Assembly (NCBI GenBank): GCA_025201705.1
Contig: MU617220.1
Location: 1 to 18,733, forward strand
Source: Dissophora ornata
Taxonomy: Eukaryota > Mortierellomycota > Mortierellomycetes > Mortierellales > Mortierellaceae
Reading direction: 5' to 3'
DNA: 18,733 nucleotides
Shown here piece after piece: positions 8,641-16,470 of the stretch (within the stretch, counting starts at the first letter, position 1; the number at the start of each line of letters is the position of its first letter). The notes beneath the pieces were generated by a model. It ran no database searches. It had not been told where the DNA came from and was given only the letters and a program-made list of their open reading frames with translations. Made by a program: the position numbers and the translations under genes.

Positions 8641-9587
8641 TTGCTTATCAAAACTACAAAAGTGCTTAGGTTCTGCGAGTTCTGACCAAGCATTCAAAAG
8701 ACGTCTAACTACGGAGATAGCTCAAATATACTACTACTACGTGTTCACAGCGCCATTGTTTGCGCACTAGACGTTAATCCAACGCATGAACTGGCGACGA
8801 TTGGTATTTTCTGCTCCATCGCGGTATCCTGAGTAGCAGAACAGTGGTCATTAAGTTAGAGCAGCACTTGGTCATTGACAAGTTTCTTCACTTTTTGATC
8901 CGCAAATGTATCTAAATGCCTGATTAACAACACTTGTACTATGTCCCGCCTCTGCCCGGGTGTCCCTGTGAAGTAGAGTAATTCAACCACCCACTAAAAC
9001 AGAAACACGCTGAACTCGGATCAACAATATCGATTATATATGTGGCATAATACTTGGCGTGTCGCGCTCTCACAACTTCAGTGGATGCAGCACTTGCGCA
9101 AGGGCTACGACGGATGTATATTGTTGACTATGGAATGTGCGGTTAAGGACCAAGATGACACAAACAGTATATCTTCGTGGGGGTACTGATCGTTTGTATG
9201 CAGAAAGTATAGGCACTTTTTAACAGCATACAAGTCACATTTCCTCGAGGATTCTGTTGAGCAGCGCGTCCTAAACTTTCTCAATGGGATCAAAGATTAT
9301 GATACGATAAATCTGAAGCCCGCAGAACTCTATAGCTCAGAGCATCAGAGATCGCATCTCGTCATGTGTTGCTTTGACACCAAATGCAAACATCCTAGCA
9401 CCATGGCGCCCTTGCGCGCTTCAACATGCCTCCAATAACCGACAACCTTTGTGAATGTATCAATCCACTAATATCCTACGCGCGCTTCTCCAATCCTCAC
9501 ATCCCCAAAAATTTCTTTTACGCTCAATAATAATGTGATGTGTAGTCACACCTACCTCGCCCTCGCCGTCGGTAAAAAAAAAAACAT
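8641..9587. other. rest of repeat copy B, no gene seen
   Basis: No supportable open frame. A 62-codon minus-strand frame at 9105-9293 is not conserved in copy A and is probably chance. Nucleotide conservation with copy A runs through to the terminal A tract. Confidence 0.5.
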
Positions 9588-9873
9588 TTTGACGACCCCC
9601 TCGTCCTATGGAGCTCGCCGACCATTCAAGCCATTGCTCCCCACACCAACTCCCGACACGGATGGTGCTTCGGGGGATAATGAAAGGAACGTCTTTTCAC
9701 ACATGCGCGCAAAGCAGAGGTAAATCCATTGAAAACTGGTCGACTTCGCCTTTGGAGGACTTTGTCCTTCACTGCCGGCTCGATATTGGGTTCATCGGAG
9801 CTTGAAAAGAGGACAAGGATGGGAATCACATAGGGGTCGTCAAAATGTCACGTCCAAAAAAAAAAACTAGATT
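9588..9873. other. intergenic, nothing clear
   Basis: Short open frames exist on both strands (plus 9608-9805, minus 9626-9829), but neither shows a recognisable motif or a supported splice. The stretch could hold upstream exons of the candidate at 9874-10345; a piece reading EDKDGNHIGVVKM near 9812-9850 is the only hint. Confidence 0.4.
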
Positions 9874-10345
9874 ATGTTGACTGTTCAGGAGGCCATGGGT
9901 GAGGTCTCTGTCATCAAATACAGGACCACTGATAGTGATGGATATTGTGAGGTAGGAGGGGGTTGGGGGTACTAGGTTGGCGGGGGACGTTATTTTTTTT
10001 TTTTTAAGGATTGAGAACTACGGACAGGAGGTCATGGATAAGCTGAAGATGATGGTAAAGGCATAGAGTAAACCAGTTCTTCATACCATTAAAACAAAAT
10101 GAAAATAGATGCTTGGAAGGCGTACGTGATTACGATAGTTTTCAACTTTGACATGGAGCGCGTCTAGGGGGCTGTCTCACTTGCTCAGTTCTCTTTATTG
10201 TGTAACTTTTTTTTTTTTTTTTTGACGGGTATATTTTTTTTAGGGTTACTGGATCTCCGAATTTAGGACGAGGAGTATTTACAAATCTGTAGCAGGAAAG
10301 ACAGCAGAGCGTTGGGCGCAGTGGGAGGACCCCACCGGATTTTAG
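9874..10345 (+). CDS. candidate small three-exon gene or gene fragment, unknown
   Basis: Three short open pieces with good splice signals join in phase 0. They are 9874-9951 (ends DSDGYCE, donor gtagga), 10016-10054 (starts NYGQEVMDK, acceptor gag after a T tract, donor gtaaag) and 10244-10345 (starts GYWISEFRTRSIYKS, acceptor tttttag, ends WEDPTGF stop). The total is 72 aa. Codons in these pieces often end in C or G, while the T-rich gaps between them do not look coding. The first ATG is at 9874, but a cag acceptor at 9887-9889 means the first exon may instead continue from unseen upstream exons. No family was recognised and no signal peptide or membrane segment is visible. It may be the 3' end of a larger or broken gene. 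Confidence 0.3.
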
Positions 10346-10700
10346 AAAACAAATGGCTGTGGAATGGGACCCGTTTTCTCCAAAGATGGAAGGTGGCTCG
10401 CTTTCCAGTATTTAACAGTTTGCTTCCAAAGGCCGAGGGGGCGACATGGTCAAAGCCCTTTTTCTGCCATGACATATCCATCTCGGCGCGCCAAAAAGTC
10501 GCTACAACCGAGACTCGTGTACTGTACATGTGTTTAATCATCTTTCATATTCGTAATGCTCATTTTGTCACAGCGTCGTATATGACAGTAAACTCGTGTA
10601 CGAATAATGTTCACTGAGAAACTTTTTTTTTTTTTTGCATGAATAATCAAGTCAAAGGGTAATGCTTCAATCCACGGTCCTGCATGCCGTCGAACGCTTA
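10346..10700. other. intergenic between converging genes
   Basis: This is the 3' flank of the GH16 gene (minus) and of the candidate small gene (plus). Open frames of 92-101 codons exist on both strands (10263-10541 minus, 10312-10617 plus) but show no motif. No exact AATAAA was seen; a T15 tract lies at about 10624-10638. Confidence 0.45.
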
Positions 10701-12710
10701 CTACGTTCGCTGTGCAGAGACGCTCCTAGGCTGCGTCAGGTATGAGGCACTCCCCACAGCAATAACGAGAATTGTGGCCCACTTCAAAAGCGTGTGCACA
10801 ACCGCGTCAATGAATTGATCTACCTTACTCGTCTGATAATTCTTCCTCTGGCTCTTCTTCAATCTATCCTCATCCTTCTGACTTCCTTCTCCTCGTCCAA
10901 AGAGCCAACCGTCAGTCTTTCCCTCATATTGGAACTTTGCAGACTCGTCAGCAGCATTGATGGCCTTCTTCTTGTTCTTCATGGCCTCCTTCTCTTTCTT
11001 CTGGGCCTCCTTCTCTTGAGCCTTTCGCTCTTCCTTCTCCTCTTTCTCGACCGCTGCCAACCTCTTCAGCGCATCAGTGCCAGGCCAAGGGTTACGTCTG
11101 GCTTCCTTGCGGTCATGACACGCAATATCGATCCATTCGATCAAAGTCGAGTACTCCCTATCGTCCTTGACACCATAGTCCGTTCGACCGCCGGCCCAAA
11201 TCTCGGTCTCTTTGTTGTAACCAGCGTCCCAGATTGTGAACTGGAACAGCATTGGATGAGAGGGTAGACCATATCCGTTTTCTTTAAGAAGGTCTTTGGA
11301 GGTAATAGTTCGAAGAACGACACCATCGACAGACCACTGGATCTTGTCAGGAGTCCATTCAATAGTGTAAACGAGTTCGTTCTCAGTTGCGGGTCTCTTT
11401 AGCGCATGGGACCGTTCCAGCGAGGCGTCGTCGTTATTTTTATCGTTCTCACTGTTGTTCTCCTTCTCACTGCTATTATTGTCACTGGTGATCGTGTCAT
11501 CCTTGTCCTTCTTTCCCGGCATGACTATGTCCTTGAGCTTCCGAGTACGTGTCCTTATCCCATCCATCGAGGGCACGACCGATTTGAGCGATGGTAGCCA
11601 AGAGTCATGTTGGGAATCGCTTCGTGCCGAGTGACGGTAGAAATCGGTGATGACGATCTTGGGATCACGACCTGTGACCTCGATCGTGATTTCTTCGCCG
11701 TGCATGGGGTTGGTGAGCATCATGGCCGCGACGATACCGGGGCCTGTGGCGCCCGACTTGAATTTGGCAGAGAAAGTGCCATACCGGTTCCAGCGTGTTG
11801 AGGATACGGTCGCGCCGAATCCACCCCCACTTTGTGTCTTGACCAAATCTCTGTTTCATTAAAACCAGTGAAACAACGACGGTGTTTCATATTAGAGGTC
11901 TGTGCCATTTTTTCACGTTGTCGTGTGTGCAGACATCATCATCGTCATGTCATGAAAAAAAACAGCGTCAACTGGGGTTTTTTATCGTTTACCTTTTGGC
12001 TTTCAAGACAAGGCGCTTTTGTTTAGGATCCACGGTCGCATAGGGTGCGATGTGATCAAAATCTGATGTCCAGTGTGCCAGATCAGAATCTCCGATGAAA
12101 TCTAACTTTGGGATCAAAGCCTTGTGATGACCCTTCTTATCCTCATTGTTGTGCTTGAATGTCTCCCTGAAGGATCGGCAGACCGGGAGAGGGAAGCAAC
12201 CAGCTGGATCTTCGCCTTCGTCTTCTTCAGAGCCGAATGTCTTCTTCTTCGTGCTGAGGGCGTGTGAAAAGCCTGGCTCGCACCCGAGAGCGATAGAGCA
12301 GGCTTCGAGCGACGTCTTGTGACATGTTCCATCTACAATTTGAAAAAAGTGTGCGATATTGCATGAAAATGCGTTCATAGTTTCGTAATGTCATTCAACG
12401 GGTGGTGCGCGCATTCACAAAATCTAAAATGTCGTTTAAGTGAATTATTCCGAAGGACCCAGCACGCTCAGTATATATGATCGGTCTACTGAAGAGTGGC
12501 CACTCGTCCTGACTTGAAGAGCAGTAAGAAGAATAAGAGACGCTTACTATTGCAGCAAGGTGTGTCGATAGAGCAGGATGTAAAGCCTGAACTACATGGA
12601 GCAGGAGCATTGTTGTTCTCAAAGAACGTGGCCTGGACAGGCTCGACCCAGAGGTCGTCCAGTAGCAAGAGTAGCGGCAGCAGCGCGAACGAGGGCGTGA
12701 GTAGACGCAT
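10701..12710 (-). CDS. GH16 family (CRH-like) cell-wall glycosidase/transglycosylase, membrane anchored
   Basis: Exons on the minus strand are 12710-12548, 12332-11993 and 11850-10701 (phases 1 and 2), giving 550 aa. A signal peptide is clear (MRLLTPSFALLPLLLLL, cleavage near VQA). A Cys-rich segment follows (CSSGFTSCSIDTPCCNN, GTCHKTSLEAC), like the chitin-recognition-type region at the front of many fungal CRH-type GH16 proteins. The GH16 core has DFIGDSDLAHWTSDF, VSSTRWNRYGTFSAKFK, the catalytic strand GEEITIEVTG (about 219-228), then YTIEWTPDKIQWSVDGV and PMLFQFTIWDAG. The usual (D/E)EIDxE motif is EEITIE here: both glutamates are present (about 221 and 225) but the helper Asp is Thr223. 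An acidic Asn/Asp/Lys-rich insert of about 80 residues separates the catalytic strand from the EWTPD strand. A charged coiled-coil-like stretch (KEEKEERKAQEKEAQKKEKE) and one C-terminal membrane segment (WATILVIAVGSASYL) follow. Expected to act at the cell surface on chitin or beta-glucan; activity is uncertain given the motif. Confidence 0.8.
11851..11992 (-). other. intron 2 of the GH16 gene
   Basis: On the minus strand the donor is gtaaac and the acceptor aaacag. Joining gives KAKR-DLVKTQSGGG with intact phase 2. This places VSSTRW, a conserved GH16 strand, directly after the LVLKAK strand as expected for the family. Confidence 0.75.
12333..12547 (-). other. intron 1 of the GH16 gene
   Basis: On the minus strand the donor is gtaagc and the acceptor ttgtag. 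Joining rebuilds the Cys-rich segment as CCNNGTCHK in phase 1, matching the usual CC...GxC spacing of the region. Confidence 0.75.
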
Positions 12711-12962
12711 GACGAGTGTTTCCTTGCTACTTTTGAAGCTGTATCAATGGGTCGAGTAGATTAGTCGAGAAGGTGGGGGTAGGAGTAATTGCAGTAGAGA
12801 AGCAGTATGGGCGAGAGAAAGGAAAGATAGAGGAAGAGGTAGAAAGCAAAGAGAGGATGAGGAGTAAAAGCATGGACGAGGAGCTAGGAAAGGAGGGCTG
12901 ATGGGATGTCGAACAACGCCAAGAGATAAGACCCATAGATCTTTTTAATGAAAAATAAAAAG
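12711..12962 (-). promoter_or_regulatory. CT-rich leader and promoter region of the GH16 gene
   Basis: Read on the minus strand, 12930-12750 is strongly pyrimidine-rich, and an AT-rich stretch (ctttttatttttcattaaaa, about 12961-12942) lies at its head as a core-promoter candidate. An upstream ATG at 12936 opens a 69-codon Ser/Leu-rich frame ending at 12727, 16 nt before the GH16 start. If the transcript begins upstream of it, that would be a long upstream ORF. Confidence 0.4.
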
Positions 12963-13062
12963 TCCTTTCTCGGCTAGTGGAGCTGTGGTATTCACTCTTG
13001 CCGGCGACGTCTCTGTGGATATGTTCGACAAAAGATGGAGCTCCATTGCAATATCCACCTTT

Positions 13063-13207
13063 CTAGTCATCGTCGAAACCGTCGTCAATGGCTATCGGCT
13101 CTAGGAGCTGCTGGTCGCGAGATTTGACCTCCTCCAGGGCACTCCTCCAGGGCACTCCTCCAGCGCTCTTCACAAAGGTCGTCTTCGTTGTCTCCACTGA
13201 TCCCCAT
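13063..13207 (-). pseudogene. small ORF or C-terminal exon broken by a 13-bp triplication
   Basis: On the minus strand an ATG at 13207 opens a frame (MGISGDNEDDLCEERW). The sequence then runs into three 13-bp units (13128-13166). Beyond them, in another frame, it reads EEVKSRDQQLLEPIAIDDGF and stops at 13063 after an acidic tail. The net shift equals one extra 13-bp unit. A TATA-like tatataaa (about 13262-13255) lies about 50 nt upstream of the ATG. It may be a small gene of its own or the remnant C-terminus of the leucine-rich pseudogene upstream. No family recognised. Confidence 0.35.
13128..13166 (+). repeat. 13-bp tandem repeat, three units
   Basis: Units at 13128-13140, 13141-13153 and 13154-13166 follow actcctccagggc with one mismatch in each outer unit. 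Because 13 is not a multiple of three, each change in copy number shifts any reading frame across it. Confidence 0.85.
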
Positions 13208-13289
13208 ATTTATGTCTACTGTAACATGCACCTGGGGTTATTTATCACCAAACGCTTTATATAAGGCGCGATCAATTTCGTCGCGCTTT

Positions 13290-13820
13290 CTCTCTACAGA
13301 ACATACAGAAGAAGAATCAGTGCTTGGAATACCGGGGTTTGTCGTCTGTAATGGCCACTAGATGTTGAAGGGGGTCTGAATTTTCTGAGGAGTCTTTGGA
13401 GATAACAGCTTTGTGAACCGCTAGAACGCTCAACAGTAAGGTATTCAAGTCCGTTGTATTTTCTCGACAATCGTATCGCTAGCGAGAAGGCCAAAGTAGA
13501 ATGAGTAGGTGATGTGAATGTGGGCAAGGGGCTAGCCCTCTACAAGTGCAAGGATTAGGCGGGCAACATCGGCGTCGCGGAAGCTGTCGATAGCATGGTT
13601 GAGAGTGCACTCTTGGAAGGATGGACAAAATTCGCTGAGAACGGAGCTGAGGTTCTCGGACTTGTTGAAGAGTGAGGAGTCGAAGGATTAGAGGGAGAAG
13701 TATTCGAGATTGTGACAGCGGAGGAGAAAAGGGATCCAGAAGGCGGAGGCACGGCCCGTCATATCGCCATACAGGACTAGGGTGTTGACTCCCAACAAGA
13801 CTCTCCTTCGCCATTGTTCC
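13290..13820 (-). pseudogene. decayed leucine-rich (F-box/LRR-like) gene, 3' part
   Basis: On the minus strand one frame runs from about 13805 with LLGVNTLVLYGDMTGRASAF, then IPFLLRCHNLEYFSL, a TAA, then SENLSSVLSEFCPSFQECTL and DADVARLILALVEG before a TAG near 13530. The same frame continues with IHITYSFYFGLLASDTIVEK. The sequence then shifts frame to YNGLEYLTVERSSGSQSCY and LQRLLRKFR, and shifts again to LQHLVAITDDKPRYSKH. The spacing of leucines and the wording of these segments resemble fungal F-box/LRR proteins. Two nonsense codons and at least two frameshifts make a functional product unlikely. Assignment is by pattern and recall only. Confidence 0.4.
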
Positions 13821-14313
13821 CATTTTCTTCTACTTTCTCACATTCTCGTCTCGGAGAAGTAAAGCATCCCAAGGAGAACCTCTCCACAATCAATAACAAG
13901 TTCTCTAACAGGATCCTCAAACATCTCGTAGGAACTTCCACGCTCCTGTCCGCCTTCAAGTTCAGGACCTTCAGCCTTCATAAACAATTGCATCGTATTC
14001 TCACAAGGTGTTCATTCGACAAATAAAGCCCTTTAGCTGCAGAGCAGAGGTTCAATATTAGGACTGCACTCAAAGATCGATATTGTTGGCCTGGAAAGGG
14101 TCCGTTAGATTAGCGACTAGTTAGCTACTCCATGTGATAGAGTGCACTGGGAGGGTATAAGAGGCAGCTGAAGACAGGCCCCAGAGTGCTCTTTGTCTCT
14201 CTTTGACATCGAGCGCTGGTCTTCGAGCTGACCTCCCCCTTCTCAGTGTGCGTGTGTGCAGTGTCTGCGATCATAGCGTGTTTATCTTTACAATCCAAGC
14301 CATTGAGGACTAT
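13821..14313. other. unclear stretch between gene remnants
   Basis: A plus frame at 13814-14026 and a minus frame at 13777-13959 overlap; neither is convincing. A TATA-like tataagagg lies at about 14156-14164 on the plus strand without a gene that clearly follows. Part of this may be the middle of the leucine-rich pseudogene. Confidence 0.35.
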
Positions 14314-14559
14314 CTAGTTCTGCAAGTCTGTTCCGAACAAGCCATCTCCCCCTAAAACAATATCAAGTATTACTCCAGAGACACGTCCTTTGTCAAAGTA
14401 GGACGTAGGGTCGGTAGTATTATTGATGTGAGCTTCGGTGGTGCCACTGGACCGAAGGGTATGCATAACCCTCCAAGTGTTTGTGGCAATAGCGGCCACA
14501 CTGGTGCTGATGGCTCCAAAGCTCCAAATCCACTTCAAACTCCACCTCCAGACCTAAAT
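14314..14559 (-). other. open coding-like stretch, unknown
   Basis: On the minus strand about 81 codons are open between a TAG and the TAG at 14314-14316, with no ATG at the upstream end. Codons are often C-ending (gcc, atc, acc, aac), which fits coding. The peptide includes a hydrophobic patch (SFGAISTSVAAIA) and ends VILDIVLGGDGLFGTDLQN. It may be a last exon or a gene fragment. No family recognised. The overlapping plus-strand frame (14428-14652) looks less likely. Confidence 0.25.
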
Positions 14560-14765
14560 GTCGCCACTCGTCCGTGTATTGGCTGCAGGGAGAGGAACTG
14601 GACCGGATCCTTGTATACCCATTCCCAAGAAAACTCAGTACTCCTCAACTGATCCCAACAGTATCCAGCTTTACTTAATTGGCTTGCGTTTGAATTGACT
14701 TTGTTGTAGGAACGGCTTTATGATACTGTAGAACCATGTGCGAAAGATCGGACACCCTCCAGGAG

Positions 14766-14984
14766 CTACTTCTCTTGGACAGCAGACTGGGTCTCCACCG
14801 AAATGAAGCTGCGAAGGCAGGCGTCGAAAAAGACATAGAGGTTACTGTAGAGGACGGATTTGAAGGATGCGGATCGTTCGCGGTGCACCCGGACACAGAC
14901 TGCTAGATGGCAAAAAGTCTTGTAATGCGGAAAATATAAAAAAGTGTAGACAGGCAAGTGGGAATGATAAATCAGTAGAAACAA
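14766..14984 (-). pseudogene. possible F-box-like head of a decayed gene
   Basis: The minus-strand frame contains SHLPVYTFLYFPHYKTFCHL, then AVCVRVHRERSASFKSVLYS, then NLYVFFDACLR, and stops at 14766. The LP...F....CHLA.CV pattern and position upstream of leucine-rich debris suggest the N-terminal F-box of a fungal F-box/LRR protein, an adaptor for SCF ubiquitin ligases. The match is loose, and the frame ends after about 70 codons. Confidence 0.28.
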
Positions 14985-15097
14985 GAGTGTGAGAGGAGAA
15001 CAATGTTGAAAACGAATGATATTCGATGGAGATAAGCTGATGGACTTGACAGGAAAAGCCGCAAGCGTCCCTTCTATCCATCGGCTGGAAGCTCTAC
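14985..15097 (-). other. 3' flank of the NACHT-WD40 gene
   Basis: Short stretch downstream (minus strand) of the WD40 stop codon at 15098. No clear AATAAA was seen. Confidence 0.4.
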
Positions 15098-16381
15098 CTA
15101 CAACGGCGCTGGCTCGCCCACGGCCCCGCGTTGCTCCAAGAGCTGTTTATTAAGACGATTCAGTCCTTCAACGTCTTTCATTGAGGTGCCGATCAAACTA
15201 AGCGCATTTGGCGGAGACCTCCAATGCAACCGTACATTATACTCGTTCCCATCTTCAGTGACCAGCCAAAGTCGAACTGACCCATCAGCACAGCCAGTCA
15301 CCAAACAATTGCCGACAAGTATTGCTTTCCATGCGATGCTGTAGACAACATCAAGGGTTTGAATTACTAGCTGACACTGACCCGTTACAACATCCCACAC
15401 CCGCACTGTCTTGTCGTCACCGACAGACGCAATCTGATCACCTTTTGGCACATACACGACGCTCGTAACAATTTGGCTGTGGCCGCTCAGTGTGTGACGG
15501 CAATCTCCTGTTTCAACGTCCCACAGCCGCACTGTGTTGTCCCAACTGCCAGACGCAATCTGATCACCTTTTGGCGAATACACGACAATCTCCACACTAT
15601 CGCTGTGGCCGCTCAGTATGTGGCGGCAATCTCCAGTTTCAACGTCCCACAGCCGCACTGTCCCGTCCCAACTGCCAGACGCAATCTTATCACCTTTTGG
15701 CGAATACACGACAATGTTAACAGGGTCGCTATGGCCGCTCAGTGTGAGGCGGCAATCTCCTGTTTCAACGTTCCACAGCCGTACTGTCTTGTCCCAACTG
15801 CCAGATGCAATCTGATCACCTTTTGGCGAATACACGACAATCTTAACAGGGCCGCTATGGCCGCTCAATGTGTGGCGGCAATATCCTGTTTCAACGTCCC
15901 ACAGCCGCACTGTCTTGTCCTCACTGCCAGAGGCAATCTGATCACCTTTTGGCGCATACGCGACGCTCTCCACACTTTCGCTATGGCCGCACAGTGTGTG
16001 GCGGCAATCTCCAGTTTCAACGTCCCACAGCCGCACTGTCTCGTCCAAACTGCCAGACGCAATCTGATCACCTTTTGGCGAATACACGACGATCGAAACA
16101 CTGTCGCTATGGCCGCTCAGTGTGTGGCGGCAATCTCCTGTTTCAACGTCCCACAGCCGCACTGTATTGTCTTGACTGCCAGACGCAATCCGATCACCTT
16201 TTGGCGAATACACGACGCTCAAAACACCGTAGCTATGGCTGCTCAGTGTGTTGCGGTGATATCCTGTTTCAACATCCCACAGCCGCACTGTCTTGTCTGC
16301 ACTGCCAGACGCAATCTGATCACCTTTTGGCGAATACGCGACGCTCGAAACACTACCGCCATGGCCGCTCAGTGTGTGGCG
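15098..16381 (-). CDS. WD40 propeller region of the NACHT gene, downstream of an in-frame stop
   Basis: This is open from just after the TGA at 16384-16382 to TAG at 15100-15098, in exactly the same frame as the NACHT part. It starts RHTLSGHGGSVSSVAYSPKG and carries eight near-identical 42-aa WD40 units with the pattern GDxRHTLSGHSxxVxxVVYSPKGDQIASGSxDxTVRLWDVETG. A diverged last blade (CLVTGCADGSVRLWLV) and a short tail ending GEPAPL follow. WD40 units build a beta-propeller; in fungal NACHT-WD40 proteins it is the presumed ligand-sensing part. Without the stop this would be one protein with the upstream NACHT segment. As it stands, the first internal ATG (16288) could only start a 396-aa propeller fragment. 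No independent promoter was seen, so a separate gene is less likely than a nonsense-mutated or read-through one. Confidence 0.7.
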   Translation of the reverse strand, partial: RHTLSGHGGSVSSVAYSPKGDQIASGSADKTVRLWDVETGYHRNTLSSHSYGVLSVVYSPKGDRIASGSQDNTVRLWDVETGDCRHTLSGHSDSVSIVVYSPKGDQIASGSLDETVRLWDVETGDCRHTLCGHSESVESVAYAPKGDQIASGSEDKTVRLWDVETGYCRHTLSGHSGPVKIVVYSPKGDQIASGSWDKTVRLWNVETGDCRLTLSGHSDPVNIVVYSPKGDKIASGSWDGTVRLWDVETGDCRHILSGHSDSVEIVVYSPKGDQIASGSWDNTVRLWDVETGDCRHTLSGHSQIVTSVVYVPKGDQIASVGDDKTVRVWDVVTGQCQLVIQTLDVVYSIAWKAILVGNCLVTGCADGSVRLWLVTEDGNEYNVRLHWRSPPNALSLIGTSMKDVEGLNRLNKQLLEQRGAVGEPAPL

Positions 16382-16470
16382 TCAATCTCCTGTTTCAACG
16401 TCCCACAGCTGCACTGTCCCATCCTGACTGCCAGACGCAATCTGACCACATTTTGGCGAATATACGACTC
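15400..16470 (-). repeat. 126-bp tandem repeats encoding WD40 units
   Basis: Eight to nine consecutive 126-bp units have very high identity; on the plus strand, blocks such as cgcaatctgatcaccttttg recur once per unit. Variation is concentrated at a few codons (after GHS, between V and VVY, and around the S-x-D-x-TV turn). This is the signature of repeat homogenisation with a few freely varying surface positions. Confidence 0.9.

Larger units (their letters stand above)
7314..9587 (+). repeat. dispersed ~2 kb direct repeat, copy B (decayed coding sequence)
   Basis: Second copy of the segment at 3217-5162, same orientation, about 2.27 kb. It keeps the AATAAA, ctttcag and gccATGAGC start context. 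It carries roughly 180 nt (about 7890-8065) not present in copy A and differs by several indels, for example near 9090 and 9255. It ends in an A run (about 9573-9583). Identity over the central block (about 8670-9080 against 4270-4680) is high by eye. As in copy A, no transposition protein or terminal inverted repeat was recognised. Confidence 0.75.

Noticed and set aside
3217..9587. LTR retrotransposon with the two 2-kb repeats as LTRs and the Sel1 gene inside
   Set aside because: The copies are too long and diverged, lack TG...CA-type ends that I can see, and no gag, protease, reverse transcriptase or integrase lies between them.
10263..10541. Minus-strand frame of 92 codons
   Set aside because: No recognisable motif and conflicts with the in-phase third exon of the plus-strand candidate; kept only as an alternative.
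14428..14652. Plus-strand Gly/Pro-rich frame of 74 codons
   Set aside because: Overlaps the minus-strand open stretch, which has better codon use; no domain or splice support.
16382..16384. TGA as a selenocysteine codon
   Set aside because: The position is a structural Cys of a WD40 linker (and Tyr-His in one unit), not a redox site. No selenocysteine insertion element was recognised, and sibling units use TGC.
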